A stretch of DNA of 64,000 nt from Acanthosoma haemorrhoidale (GCA_930367205.1 CAKNEZ010000002.1:1212343-1276342); one strand, 5' to 3'. Positions 43,450 to 55,186 are shown, numbered from the stretch's first letter. Notes: a model not told the origin generated them from the sequence alone. Program-made: numbers and translations.

Positions 43450-43612
43450 ATAATCATTCTGAAAAAGAAGCTTTTCTTCTTTTCCTCTGGATTCAAAGAA
43501 CTAAATCAAATAATACTATTAATTTTCAAATTTCAGAAACAGAACATTCAGTAATTCTGCATTGCTCAGCTCGTCAAACAGTTAAAATATAGCAATGTAA
43601 CCAAAAACATTT
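43450..43612 (+). repeat. ~165-bp direct repeat, first copy (left arm)
   Basis: GCTACATAATCATTCTGAAA... through CAGTAATTCTGCATTGCTC. It recurs at 44465-44640 in the same orientation, bracketing about 850 bp. Confidence 0.75.
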
Positions 43613-44464
43613 TTATTCTTCAATAAAACAAAAAACGCCTTAAAAGGGTCGACTAGCAAGCGTTTTTGATAAAATTAATGAAAGATCTGACACTAATGTA
43701 TATTGTTGTTAGGGCATACTATAATCACAATGAAATATAAAACACTATATTATTATACTAAAAATTTATATTAATTAATAACAGTGCAAACTAAAAATAT
43801 GCTGACTTGAATTCACGAAGCTAGCTATAAATGGTTATAGGGTAAAACCAACGAGATTCTTTTTTGTAGATCACCTTCATGCTTTAAGGTAACTTATTTT
43901 CTTTCTTCAATAAGACATGAGTTGAGTTAAAACCATCAATTAGCCCTACGTTTTGATTAATTGTAATTTTTATCAGACAGTAATTCATGAATAAATGTTT
44001 ATTGATCGCAGAGCGTACCTGATTCATATTGCGATATATATTACAGTGATCTAAAAAATTATATTCATTAATTAAATATGATTCCGAACATAAAAAATGA
44101 TGAATGTTTTGTTTCGCCTGTGGATTTATAAATATAAAACAAAAAGTTACCATAACAGTTACTTGAAGCAGCAAAAAACTTAGTCATTTTTTTCATTAGC
44201 TGCTCAAGATAATTAATTTAAAAAAAACAATTACAAAGAAACATTATCATTTACGACTCTTTCTTAATATCTGTTAACATATTTTTTATCTTCAATGAAA
44301 CATAGTAAGTCCAAAGATGAGCAAGTGTCCAGATAATATGATAAATTGTTATTATCATCTGACAGTAATTAATAATAAATAAATATCCTTGCAAGGGCAA
44401 ACCATATAAAATACGTCTTATAATAATTTTGAATTGAACTATATAGTTCTATACATTTAATGAA
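43613..44464. other. AT-rich DNA between direct repeats
   Basis: A minus frame of 96 codons (44174-43884, FLDHCNIYRNMNQVRS) shows no recognised domain. It is identical in the mirror copy (60359-60649), which only reflects the recent duplication. Confidence 0.4.
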
Positions 44465-44640
44465 GCAAAGCTGCTACATAATCATTCTGAGAAAGAAGCT
44501 TTTCTTCTTTGTCTCTGGATTTAGAAAACTAAATCAAATAAGACTATTAAATTTTAAATTTCAGAAACGGAACATTCAGTAATTCTGCATTGCTCAGCTG
44601 GTCAAACAGTTAAAATATAGCAATGCAACTCAAAACATTT
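44465..44640 (+). repeat. ~165-bp direct repeat, second copy (left arm)
   Basis: Partner of 43450-43612; see there. Confidence 0.75.
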
Positions 44641-45292
44641 CAACAACAATTTGAAGTAAGCAATTTAATTGTGTGTTGATAGCACCTAACTTGAACAAGT
44701 GGAATCCTGAACTAGTGTCACAGCCGCTGGTTTTTAAGGGGAGTTAAATGTCACCTTGTGAGCTAGTTGGTTGTTTTGACTTGCATGTTCATCCAGTGAC
44801 GGTCCACCCTCCTATGGAACTGGCACATTTGTTGAAACAAGCTGGTTTATATGGTGTTTCAGAATACTTCCTAAATCCAACCTGACACAGTAGTGACGGG
44901 AACCCAGACAGTGGACTATTGTACCAAATACATTGCTGTGACAAATCCACACTTGATATCTAAGGGTGGGTCAAAAACGACCGAATCTCAAATGCGAGTG
45001 TCAACCGGAAAGAGGATGACTAGATAGCAGTGAGAGTTCCACTTCTTAAGGCTGTGCTGCCCCTGAAGGGGTCTCTTCCAAGGAGTGATTGAAGACGTGG
45101 ATCTCTAAAATGGGGGGGGGGGAGGCAATAAATGCCAAGATCAGATCTGGCAGGTAAGGAATAGAGACATGCAGAGGTAAGTGAATAAGAAAGTCATAGT
45201 TCGAGTAGAGCATCAAACGCTAGTGCAAAGAGGGAGAGCAGTGTTCAACCCAGGAGTCCGATTTATAATCGGATTCTGCAAGGCCACCTAAT
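44641..45292 (+). repeat. GC-richer repeat (left arm), relative of 41690-42250
   Basis: Non-coding, with a G11 run at 45112-45122. Ends where gypsy-A-type sequence begins. Mirror at 59243-59893. Confidence 0.6.
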
Positions 45293-45296
45293 TTTG

Positions 45297-45691
45297 TACG
45301 AATATAGACTTGATGAAAATATTAAACCACAAATTTCGGAAAATTCAAATAATAATGGTAAGGTTGATAATACAGCCGATCCAGCAGATCAGCAATTAAT
45401 GAACCAAAGCCAGAGCGAAGATATCAATAATGACAATGACACATATGTAACTCGTAGTGGACGAATCAGTCGTCAGCCAGCATATCTAAAAGAAAACTAT
45501 GTATTACAATAAAAAAAAAAAAAAAAAAAAAAAAAAATGGAGATGTCATATGGTTTGGTTATCTCTATTAAATGAACAAAGCCGGCTGACAATATTAATC
45601 TAACCTATATAACTTGTGACCAAAATGTACTTAATTGATGGTTAATAAATTATTACTTATATTCAATCAACCTATGTCTTTCATTCTGACA
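45297..45691 (+). mobile_element. gypsy-A-type 3' end with LTR (left arm)
   Basis: The last 72 codons of integrase (YRLDENIKPQISEN ... YLKENYVLQ), a 27-base A-tract, TGGAGA and the 148-bp LTR (45544-45691). 5'-truncated by joining to a GC-rich repeat. Mirror at 58843-59238. Confidence 0.9.
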
Positions 45692-46794
45692 AGTGTGACA
45701 TTGATTGAAATATGAACAATGCATTGAAGAATTCATGTCAACAGTAAAAAAATTGTTTTAGAGTTGGAACATTATTGTCCTTAGCACCATATGAAAGGTT
45801 TATCTATAACTATTTATCTATTCGAGAGCTTAATCCACCCTTCCCAACTCATTATTGTTTTATCAGTTGCAAATTTATCAATATTTAAACTATCATAAAA
45901 ACTTTAATCACATGGTTTACATAAGGCTCCTAACCGAGCTCTGGCCTGTTGAGCTTCGGCCACAGTAGGACTTCTCCTGTTAAGTGTTTTTTTTTCTTCG
46001 CCAACTGAAAGTCTCTTCACCGCTAAGTAATTTTTTCTTGCGAGCCCGATATTTCCTTCAAAACTATGCAGCAGTTTCCCTGTTAGGTTTAAAAGGGGCT
46101 CCCCTTTTCCTAATGGGTATTAGGAAGCCAAAATTTACAACTAACTGAGATACAAAAGTGAGTGGTAGGTATAAAATGGTTGACTACACCTGGTTTAGAC
46201 TTCAAAAAATGGCAAAAATGACTTCATATTAAATGCTCTAGTGGCAACCAGTAGCTAGTTTTTCGTGGAGTTGGCGAGTCAAATATTGCCAGAGGATAGA
46301 GGACATTGTGAAAAAATAGAGGAGGTTGATGACGAATAAGAGGAAGCTGTTGACGAGGTAATTGTACCTTGTCTAAGTGAAAATATTTAAGAAATATTAA
46401 CCAAAAATAGGGCGTGCTGGATTAAAGACTGGGTATGTATTAGAGATCTTGGAGCTTTGTTTACACTACATCGGGAACTAGCCAACGAGGATTTTAGTGA
46501 AAGTTCCACGAAAAGAAATTGATTTTATAATTAAGTTTAGGAAGTTCCCAGTATCTTTTTTTAAATAGTTCGTTTTCCTAAAATAATCACTATCTCATAA
46601 GAATCAGTCATGAGAGAGTGCTATGACAAGTATTACTTATTGAACTTAGATACTCTAGTACTTATTGATATAAAGATGAAAATCAATGCTGTTTATGACA
46701 GTGGTTCAAATGCAAGTTTAATAAGTCAACGATTAGTTTATCTGTTAAATTCAAGTCTGATAAAACACAAGTCCGAATACGAACACTAGGATCC
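45692..46794 (+). repeat. co-duplicated segment (left arm)
   Basis: Same as 7854-9301 but without the inserted R repeat and its duplicated flank. Contains the hairpin pair near 46105 and the gypsy-E protease fragment (46650-46780). Ends at ACACTAGGATCC, as at 9301. Confidence 0.85.
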
Positions 46795-47451
46795 ATAGAT
46801 ACATAGATGATGTATTGATTCATTCGAAGAATTATGAGGACCATGTAAAACATGTAGAATTAGTGTTAAAAGCACTACAGGAACAAGGATTTAAATTAAT
46901 TGAATCAAAGTGTCAGTTTGAACAAAACAAGATAACTTATCTGGGTCATGAAATAGGAAATAATTATATAAAATCAATGAATGCCAATCTCACAGCAATT
47001 AAAAAGACAAAGAAACAGGCTAGACAATTTTTAGGAAAAATAAACTTCTATTAGGAGTATATACCAAAACATACTATTTTGCTAGATCCCTTAAGAAATT
47101 TATTAAGAAAAAATGTAGATTTTCACTGGTCAAAACAATGTAAAGATTGTTTCGAGACAACAAAAAAATACTTATGCTCAGCTCTATATGCGCTAGCAAT
47201 ATTTGATCCAGAATCTCCAACATACATATTCACTGAGGCAAGTATTGAAGGAGTTGGAGCAATTCTAAAACAACCACAAGAAGACAAATCTCTAAAGTCA
47301 GTATTTTTCTTTTCGAAAAAATTGACAAACGCTCAGAAAACAAAAAAAGCAATATTTATAGAATGTTTAGCTATTAAAGAAGCTATACTTCACTGATAAT
47401 ATTATCTGATAGGAAAAACATTTGTGGTATTTACAGACCACAGACCATTAG
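46795..47451 (+). pseudogene. gypsy-E RT end and RNase H (left arm)
   Basis: YIDDVLIHSKNYEDHVKH at the RT catalytic box, then YLGHEIGNNYIK, ARQFLGKINFY*, WSKQCKDCF, IFTEASIEGVGAILKQ and VFTDHRPL. RT upstream of YIDD is deleted; protease sequence abuts it. At 47451 it changes to LINE sequence. Mirror at 57083-57739. Confidence 0.88.
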
Positions 47452-48369
47452 TTTACAGCACTAGCATCAATCCAACCAGAGCCCTGAAATTTGCTGAGAG
47501 CGCCAGTCAACACATTGCTGTGAAACTCGATGCCGTCAACATCAAAGTAAACCCAGCCAAGACGCAAGGAATCATATTTAGTTTTAAATCTGGAAGAAAG
47601 AAGTTACCTAAATCCTTCGTCTTGGACGGCAAAAAGTGCACTGTGAGCAACAAGTGATTACCCTCAGTAGACACTTGTCGTTCACAACTCATCTCAGTAA
47701 GAAGTTAAAGAGTGTTAAGAAAAAGTTCTACAGCCTAGGACACCTACTTCACAGCCCGGCTTTATCAGTACGCCTCAAGCTGCTTATTTACCAGAGCGTC
47801 CTGAGGCCTGCTTTGATGTACGGGACCCCACTATTCAAGTATCTAACTCCTAACACTCTAAAAACGCTCTAGCTATTCCAGAACAGAGTTCTCAGCACCT
47901 CTTTCAAACATACCCTGTATGGAAGCACTGCTGGACCGCCGAAGCCTGGAGACAGATAGACCTCATAGACCACGAGCCCCCTGACGGGACTGAACGATTT
48001 ACACCCAGCCGAGAGATCGAGGTCGATCTCCCGGCCGACTCAACCAAAGCAATATGACCCCTTCTACCTGCTCAGGATAGGTTGATCTTCCGGCCGACAG
48101 GCCGACTCACTGCAGCTTCCTACAGAGGCTGAGGCCAGGTATGACCTGGCCGACTTCAAACCAATGCCTAGTACCTCTAGGCTCCACCATAGGTAGACTC
48201 TCAATACCTTCCCGAATCCACCCACCTCTTTTAGGCATCCCACACCCCATATCCTTCTCATACTTCCTTTAAACGGGATTCCCCTTAGTGAAAGGCACCC
48301 ATCAATCCAAAATAATTTTCCCACATCCTATTTTTATAAGTTTGAGAGCTATGGAAAAAAAAAAAAATT
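47452..48369 (+). pseudogene. Jockey-type LINE (subfamily F), RT C-terminal part to poly(A)
   Basis: Begins just after where YADD would be: ALKFAESASQHIAVKLDAVN, VNPAKTQGIIFSFKSG, GKKCTVSNK. A small deletion/frameshift near 47650 follows, then LSRHLSFTTHLSKKLK, LLHSPALSVRLKLLIYQSVL, LMYGTPLFKYL. Decay after 47870. The 3' part is GC-rich and ends in A13 (48357-48369). The inner boundary of the inverted repeat (47692) lies within it; only 47452-47692 is mirrored. Confidence 0.82.
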
Positions 48370-48429
48370 AATTTCTGATTTATAACTTCTTTTATTGTCT
48401 TCATTCTTCTTTAAAAGTGTATCATCTTT

Positions 48430-49320
48430 AGTTGAATTTGTATTTAACAACTTCTCACTATTTTCTTATCTTATTATATGTGTTTAGAGTATTTGTCAAA
48501 TTCCCAATTGTTAAAGTTATTTTTGCCCGAGCAGTCCTGAAATTGAAACCATTGACTGTTTTAAATACGGACTTGTGTTTTATCAGACTTGATTTCAACA
48601 GATCAACTTCTCGTTGACTTATTAAACTTGCATTTGAACCACTGTCATAAACATCATTGATTTTCATCTTTTTATCAATAAGTACATGTATCTTAATTAA
48701 TGGATTCAATTTCTCCGGGCCTTCTAGTTTAATTTTTTTTATTTCCATCAATTTTTACAATATCCATTTCTCCACATGTGTTATTAGGATTATGAGGTGA
48801 TAATAATGTCTCATTTAGATTAATTATTTTGTTTGTCACAAATAAATTTTTATTTCTGCATTATTTTACTGTATGATAACGATTTGGCCACCCTAAATTT
48901 TCACAAATAGAACAGGGTTTCTTTAAAGCAGAGCTGGTTATTTTATTTAATTTATCAATTTTCTGTTTGGATTTTTCCAATGTTATGCTCATACGTTGAT
49001 TTGGTGTATACCTTTGACCAACCTTTATCTATAAAACTGTAAACAAAAATAATCTCCATTCAGACCAATTTACTAGGCCTATATTTTTTAAATTTGCCTC
49101 ATACTAATCTTTGGCTGGTCCGTCTACACAAAAAACGAAGGATTTCCATAATCTTTGTAACACTAGTCACATTGTGCCTCATACATTCAGAATCATAGCA
49201 TTCTAATCAATCTGAAGGATTTTGTTTTTTATCAAATTTTTCTATAATGAATTTCTTTTCTACCTCCTGCAGTTTAATTTCATTAGGATTTAATTTAGCT
49301 TCTTACAAATCTGAAATTGT
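48430..49320 (-). pseudogene. gypsy-E gag end and protease fragment
   Basis: The minus frame 48751-48458 holds NDVYDSGSNASLISQREVD, an aspartic protease DSG triad. Upstream, in broken frames, lie SICENLGWPNRYH (a cysteine-histidine knuckle-like motif near 48890) and NETLLSPHNPNNTCGEMDI. Matches the plus-strand protease scraps at 9163-9301 and 46650-46780. Confidence 0.75.
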
Positions 49321-49329
49321 TGAGACAGA

Positions 49330-49961
49330 GGGTAGAACAATAAGAAAGCTACTGTAATCGCTTGCCGACGACATTGCGGTTGACAGCAGCAGCATGAGTA
49401 CACAAAGAGCTATTACACAGGCCGATTCAGTTTGTAACGTTATTAGTGACAGACTGGGCATGTTAAACATCAGCGCAAACGCAGGGAAGGCTGACTGCTT
49501 ATTCTTCTCCCACCAAAAGGGAAAAAATCCTTGCCGAAATCATATAGTATAGGAGGGGAGGGGAAGGGATCTCACCAGCTTTCTGGGTAAAAAAATGGAT
49601 AGAAAACTCCATTTCTCTACTCATTTTAGTAATAAAATAGAAAAACTACGAAACAGGTCTTACCGGCTCTCGCACTTGCTAACTTCACCCAACCTATCAC
49701 TTCGTCTAAAACTGATGATCTATAAATGTGTCCTCCGGCCAGCTCTGCAGTACGGTGCCCCGCTATTTACCCACTTGACTGACAATACAGCCAAATGTCT
49801 CCAACATTTCCAGAATAAGGTCATGCGAAAAGTTTTCCGACATACTTCTCATGAGAGGTTAAGAACGCTGACTTGTACACGCTGCTTAGTGTGCCATCGG
49901 TGGGTGAGTTCATCCGCCGAAGACACATCAAGTTTTTTGACTTGTTGCAGCACCTAACCAA

Positions 49962-49964
<3 letters not shown>
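49330..49964 (+). pseudogene. Jockey-type LINE, left half (host of nested insertion)
   Basis: LADDIAVDSSS (the YADD box reads LADD) near 49360, then MLNISANAGKADCLFF, MDRKLHFSTHFSNKIEKLRN, SPNLSLRLKLMIYKCVLRPA and LTDNTAKCLQHFQNKVMRKV. One-base shifts follow in the tail, to RRHIKFFDLLQHLTNP. It is interrupted at 49964 by the R1-like LINE and continues at 55202. Confidence 0.87.
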
Positions 49965-50009
<45 letters not shown>

Positions 50010-50426
50010 GCCCTTCCTGAGGCTGAGCCTCAAACGGGCTTACCCAACGAGCCCGTGAAGCGAGCTCATGGGGTTACGTAGCCTGTGGTGCGCGTATTCC
50101 GGTGCAATGGGATTGTTGCACCGGTCAGCGCACCTTGAGTAATACTGTTTTCGTTCTTTATTTTCCAAAACCACAAAGAAAACAAAATAAAATAAAATCT
50201 TTTCCTTAAATCTACTTTGTACAATCCTTACTAGCTTTTTTTTTTTGTCCTTATAGCTAGTATCCTTAATCTATTTACAATATTTACAGATCCGTTAACT
50301 ATACTAATATCTTACTACTATATTTAAGTGCTATATTTACAAGGGGTGTGCATCCTCTATCCCCCTATAACTAAACTTATATCTAACCATAGGCTACTCA
50401 GTCCTACCTTATATCTATATGTACAT

Positions 50427-50638
50427 ATTTACAGTGACTCCTCTGGAACCGCCGATACATCGTTGGCTTCGGGTGAGCCTTCCCGAAGACTCGGCTGCTC
50501 ACCCCGCGCCACCCCCCTGGATATATTGAAGTGCCCGGAGCCTTGTACCCTTCTCCACTCCCCGACGAATCTGCAGAACGCGGTGTATCTCACTTCATCA
50601 TTCACCAGCGACGGCAGGTCGGACTCGTCCAGGCTGCA
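50427..50638 (-). pseudogene. R1-like LINE ORF2 C-terminal tail, part 2
   Basis: The minus frame after copia-B: LDESDLPSLVNDEVRYTAFC, RFVGEWRRVQ, ending VSAVPEESL*. It is in frame with part 1 across the copia target duplication. The 3' untranslated region continues to the poly(T) at 50006. Confidence 0.75.
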
Positions 50639-50806
50639 TGTCAAATTATATGATTCAGGCAAGGGAAAAATATAATAAACTAGCGGCGCACAGCCAGCAC
50701 ATTACACACACATTACTTGGGAACAACTTTATTACACACACTGTTATATAAACTCCCACCTAACCATGGGTGCCTACATCAACCAAAGAGATACAATATT
50801 TCAACA
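50639..50806 (-). repeat. copia-B 3' LTR, 168 bp
   Basis: Plus-strand ends TGTCAAATT and TTTCAACA. Same sequence as 54867-55034. Confidence 0.95.
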
Positions 50807-50820
50807 CCCCTTCTCAATTT

Positions 50821-50857
<37 letters not shown>

Positions 50858-50942
50858 CAAAAAGAATTCAAGAAAAAATATGCAAAAAACAAAATTGCCA
50901 CAAAAGCATATTCTAAAAAAAACAGTTAAGTACATAAGTTCA

Positions 50943-51705
50943 TTACAAAATTGACAATTTCTCTCTTAAAAATTCAAACCTTTGAGCCACTAAACCTTTT
51001 GTTAAAATATCTGCTATGTTATTTTCTGACTGTACATATTCAATTTTAATTTTATTATTTGCAATTAAATCCTTTATAAAATTTACTTTTATGTCAATAT
51101 GCTTTGATCTTTTTGAATTTTCATAATTACTTAACATAAATATGGCACTTTTGTTATCCACCTTTATTAAGGGCACTTTATCACTAGCACTCACTGACAC
51201 ACTTCTTGCTAAGTTGTGGAGATGTATGACCTCTGCCGCTGTCTGTGCTGCTGCTACATACTCCGCCTCGGCTGTAGAGAGTGCGACGCTCTGCTGCTTT
51301 ACAGACTTCCATGAAATAAGATTCCCACCGAAGTAGACAGCAGTGCCACTGGTGCTTTTTCGGTCTCGACGATCGCCTGCCCAGTCCGCATCAGAGTATG
51401 CTATGATGTCCAATGATGGATTCTTCTTAAATACAAGTTTAAAGTCTTTAGTTTGGTTTAAATATCTCAATATACGTTTGGCTGATTTCCATAAACTGGG
51501 ATTTGGTCTATCTAAAAATCGACTCAAATATGAGGTAGCAAACATAATGTCTGGTCTACTTATCATACAAAGGTACATTAAACCTCCAATCAATTGACGG
51601 TAGGGAACATGTATCACTTTTCCGTCTCCTTGTGGTAAACCGTCACTAGCTAAAGGAGTGGAAACACCTTTGCAGTCAGACATATTGAATCTGTCTAGCA
51701 ATGCA
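50943..51705 (-). pseudogene. pol: copia-B RT end and RNase H (frameshifted from gag-pol)
   Basis: The minus frame continues the polyprotein after the A7 frameshift: MISALLDRFNMSDCKGVSTP, YRQLIGGLMYL, SRPDI, then RNase H AYSDADWAGDRRDRKSTSG, KQQSVALSTAEAEYVA, KVDNKSAIFM, KHIDIKVNFIKD and the ILTKGL end motif. All typical copia RNase H residues (Asp in SDADW, Glu in AEAEY, Asp in VDNKSA) are present. Only the frame break separates it from RT. Confidence 0.93.
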
Positions 51706-54700
51706 CTAATCATGGTTTTTTTGTGAAATCTTGATTTCTTCTTTGTTCCTTGAAATGTTGGCACCAAGGTAACAGTTAATTTCTCCTAAATCCTTAGCAT
51801 TAAATTCACCTTTCAACAATGAAGTAAAATTACTTAGCTCTTCTTTTTTTCCAACAAGTAGTATATCGTCTACAAACAGTACTAGCCATATATTTCTTCC
51901 AGAATAGAGACAAACATCACAACTTGATCTAATAAGTCCATTTTTTGTTACAAATTCGTGAAATTTCCGGTTCCAGCTTCTTGGTGCTTCTTTAAGTCCA
52001 TATAATGCTTTCCTTAGTTTTAACACTGGGCTTTCACTATCTACCCCTTCTGGAGTCTTGATGTATATATCTTGTTCTAGCTCACCGTTTAAAAATGCAG
52101 TTGGAATATCCAGCTGTCTAGTCAAATAATTTTTGTTTAATGCAAAAGACAACATCATTCGTACAGTAGACATTTTTGCAACAGGGGAATATACATCGTA
52201 AGTACATTCTTCTTGAAAGCCACGAGCCACTAATCTGGCTTTTTTAAGACCATTCTGTTTAGTCGTGAAGACCCATTTAGTATCGATGGGCTTAACACCC
52301 TCAGGAAGTTTAGCTGGCTCCCAAGTTTCAAACTTTTCAAGTGCTTCTAGTTCGGTTTCAATAGCTTTATTCCAGCCTTCACCAGATTTTACAGCTTCAG
52401 AATATGAAGATGGATCACCAGCTAATAAACAATATGCACTATACAATTCATAATCATCAAACCTTTTTGGAAGTCGCGTCTCTCTTCTTATCTTCTCTCG
52501 AGCTTCTTTCTCTTCATCATCTTCAAATTCATGAAACGACTCCTCATCACTGTTTTCATCTTGCATTGCCTGTTCTTTTTCTTCAGGTTCACTATTCTCT
52601 TCCGTAATGACTCTTATTGGTGTTTTGTCGGTTGTTTTCCAATCACTGTATTTTATATTATTTTCATCGAATGTGACGTCTCTGGATATCTGTATGGTAT
52701 TAGCTTCAGGGTCCCAAAGGCGATAGCCATTTGAGGCGTAGCCTATAAAAATAGTTGGTTTAGCACGAGGTTCTAATTTCCTTTTCTTAGGCAACTGTAA
52801 AGCCCAGGCTTTGGCTCCAAAAACTCTTAATTTTTCTAAGTCCAGCTTTCCGTGATAAATATTGGCGGGTATTCCTCCTTTCAAAGCCGCTGTTGGGGAC
52901 CGATTAAGCCGAAAGGCAGCTGTTCTAATTGCCTCGCCCCAAAGAATCTTGGGCAACCCTGTATCGATGAACATAGTTCTCACTTTGTTAAGCAACGTTC
53001 CATTCATTCTCTCAGTTCTGCCATTCATTTGAGGAGAATATGGAGCTGTGTATTCGATACGTATTCCTTTATCTTGACAAAACTTCTGAATGATTTTATT
53101 AGAGAACTCACCTCCGTTATCACAACGTATACGGCAAACAGGCCCGAACTTGGTTTCTGATTCCTTGATATAATTTATTAAATTGTAGGTAGCTTCATCC
53201 TTGCTTTTTAGTAAATACACCACACAAAAGTGAGAAAAGTCATCAAGAACAACTTGGAAATATTTTTCTCCATTGATTGAATGAGGAGTCACTGGTCCAC
53301 TTATATCGGTGTGGATGAATTCCCCAATCCGACTTGATTTTGGTTCAACGGAAGGATTAAAAGGAAGCCTAACAGCCTTGCCCTGTCTACATGAATCACA
53401 AACGTCTTTAGAATAAGGCAATCCCATTTCTTGGAGTCCTTTTCGCCCCAAATGCCCCAATCTTCTGTGCCATAAATTCAAATCGTTCGTGATGTTACAC
53501 TTTTCAACATTAATAAACAGGTTTAGTATATAAAGCTTTCCACATAATTGGCCCTCTATAATGTTATTGTTATTATGAACAATCATTGTCTTATCATTTC
53601 TGAAAATTACCTCCTTTCCAGATTCCACTATTTTCTTCACTGATAATAAATTTAATGTCAGATTTGGTACAAAAAACGCCTCCAGTCGAATTTTTACTTG
53701 ATTATTTGTAACGTGTAAAATACCTTTTTCCTTGGCTAAAAGTGATTCTCCGTTGGCCACATTTATTCTGATGGGTGGTTTCAATTCCACTATACCCGAC
53801 ATATATTGTCTCATCTCTGCGCGAACAAGGTGATCAGTGCATCCGGAGTCGAAAACAAATCGCACTTGTAGGTCACTTAAATTTCTACCCGAAAACACAG
53901 CATTTTTTACACTATTTTCAACGGCAACGAAAACAATTTCTTTTTCCTCGGTTTCACAACAATAACCTCTCCTTGGTTGGTTGTTGTTATCAAAAGGCCG
54001 ATGTCGATTGTTGTTATCGTTCGATGATCGATTTTCCCGATTACCAACTTTATTGTAATTAGCATTATTTTGTTTAGAATTGCTTTTGAATTTGAGTTTT
54101 GGACATTTCGCCACTAAGTGTCTGGTGTCACCGCATTCGAAACATTTCCTGACGGAATGTAAACTTTTAGGGCGTGATATGAATGATGCTTCGTTGATAA
54201 CGGTGCCTTGCATATTCATTTTGAGTTCTGCATCTAAAAGCCTTGATTTTACAAAGTCCACAGTGAGCTCCGTATCCATTGCTTCCAACACTGTCACAAT
54301 ATGTTCATATTTATCGGGAAGAGTTAATAATAAGTGACAGACCTGATCGTCTTCTGCCATCTTGGATCCCATAGATTCAAGATCTCTGACTAGAGCATCA
54401 AATTTATTAAAATGGTCTTGCAGACTCGTAGTGCACTTTAATGTTAACAATTTCTTCCGAACTAAGAGTTTAGATATCGTACTCTTCCGTTCAAACACAT
54501 TACTAAGCGATTTCATCATTCCCTTGGCTGATTCCGCGCCTCGAATGTAGTCTATATGACGATCAGTAACACAATTAATAATTACATTCATTGCCTTTTT
54601 ATCCATAGACTTTTTCTCGTTGGTGTCCGGCTTCCAATTATCTTCAATCGTTTCTTTGAACCCTTTCTCATCCAGTAAGGTGGTGACACGGAACTTCCAG

Positions 54701-54759
54701 TTTTTAAAATTTGTATCTGTTAGTTGGGGAAAGATCGTTACGTTGTTGTTGGCGGCCAT
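51706..54759 (-). pseudogene. gag-pol: copia-B gag-pol polyprotein (1017 codons before frameshift)
   Basis: ATG at 54759 (MAANNNVTIFPQLTDTNF). Gag with CCHC knuckle CFECGDTRHLVAKC at residues 206-219. Protease DSG at 304-306. Integrase zinc site H431, H436, C454, C457. DDE residues: Asp485 (FIHTDISGP), Asp547 (RCDNGGEF), Glu583 (NGRTERMNG). Then FIGYASNGYRLWDP. RT: KPIDTKWVFTTKQNG, KARLVARGFQEE, QLDIPTAFLNGEL, LYGLKEAPRSW and FVDD near the end. It stops just after KEEIKISQKNHD because the run at 51715-51721 is A7 where A6 keeps the frame into RNase H. All catalytic motifs look intact. Confidence 0.95.
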
Positions 54760-54852
54760 AGTTCTCGAACGGATACGTCGGATTTATCAGTCTCAATCAC
54801 ACGATTCACGACCCCGGTACTTTCCACGATTATAACACGGCACTACGTACTT

Positions 54853-54866
54853 CTGGGCCCATAACC
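54853..54866 (-). other. copia-B primer-binding site (internal initiator tRNA-Met)
   Basis: Minus strand GGTTATGGGCCCAG, directly after the 5' LTR. Same site as in copia-A. Confidence 0.85.
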
Positions 54867-55034
54867 TGTCAAATTATATGATTCAGGCAAGGGAAAAATA
54901 TAATAAACTAGCGGCGCACAGCCAGCACATTACACACACATTACTTGGGAACAACTTTATTACACACACTGTTATATAAACTCCCACCTAACCATGGGTG
55001 CCTACATCAACCAAAGAGATACAATATTTCAACA
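54867..55034 (-). repeat. copia-B 5' LTR, 168 bp
   Basis: Partner of 50639-50806; followed on the right by the CTGCA duplication. Confidence 0.95.
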
Positions 55035-55039
55035 CTGCA

Positions 55040-55186
55040 CTCTCCTATCGAGCGGAGCAGCCGTGCTCTAGCCGGTTCCAACGCATAACAAGAGAGCACG
55101 ACGTGCTCCGCGGTGTCATCCTCTCCGCAATGAGGGCAGGACCTGCTTTCTGCCCTCTTGTATTCGTACAGCCTGGCACGAAATCC
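55040..55186 (-). pseudogene. R1-like LINE ORF2 C-terminal zinc region, part 1
   Basis: The minus frame starts at the 5' truncation point: GFRARLYEYKRAESRSCPHC, GEDDTAEHVVLSC, YALEPARARLLRSIGE. The C-x2-C ... H-x4-C pattern is the C-terminal zinc motif of R1-clade ORF2 proteins. The frame continues in 50638-50427. Confidence 0.82.

Larger units (their letters stand above)
42035..47692 (+). repeat. left arm of giant inverted repeat (5658 bp)
   Basis: Reverse complement of 56842-62498. Paired positions add to 104533-104535 along the whole arm. Differences seen are homopolymer lengths (G11 versus C10 at 45112-45122; A27 versus T28 at 45511-45537) and rare substitutions. Content: GC-rich repeat end, Jockey 3' end, dispersed repeats, gypsy-A-type 3' end with LTR, co-duplicated segment, gypsy-E fragment, and the start of another Jockey LINE. 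Confidence 0.93.
50639..55034 (-). mobile_element. copia-B (Ty1/copia, minus strand, young, near-complete)
   Basis: Two 168-bp LTRs, identical by eye (50639-50806, 54867-55034). Perfect 5-bp target duplication CTGCA (50634-50638, 55035-55039). The internal tRNA-Met PBS is at 54853-54866. The polypurine tract TTGAGAAGGGG precedes the 3' LTR (50807-50817), and a long T-run (about 50825-50854) lies beyond it. Gag-pol is one long frame broken only once by an A7 run. Confidence 0.96.
49965..55186 (-). mobile_element. R1-like LINE (minus strand, 5'-truncated), itself hosting copia-B
   Basis: The poly(A) tail is a T42 run at 49965-50006. A perfect 15-bp target duplication GCACCTAACCAACCC lies at 49950-49964 and 55187-55201, inside the Jockey LINE. 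Only the ORF2 C-terminus and 3' untranslated region remain (5' truncation at 55186). Copia-B is inserted in the ORF. Confidence 0.92.

Noticed and set aside
43884..44174. 96-codon frame conserved in both inverted-repeat arms as evidence of selection
   Set aside because: The arms are near-identical recent copies, so conservation carries no information.
50807..50954. T-rich stretch after the copia-B LTR as a LINE poly(A) insertion
   Set aside because: It lies within copia-B between polypurine tract and RNase H with no target duplication; better explained as expanded A-rich untranslated sequence of the element.
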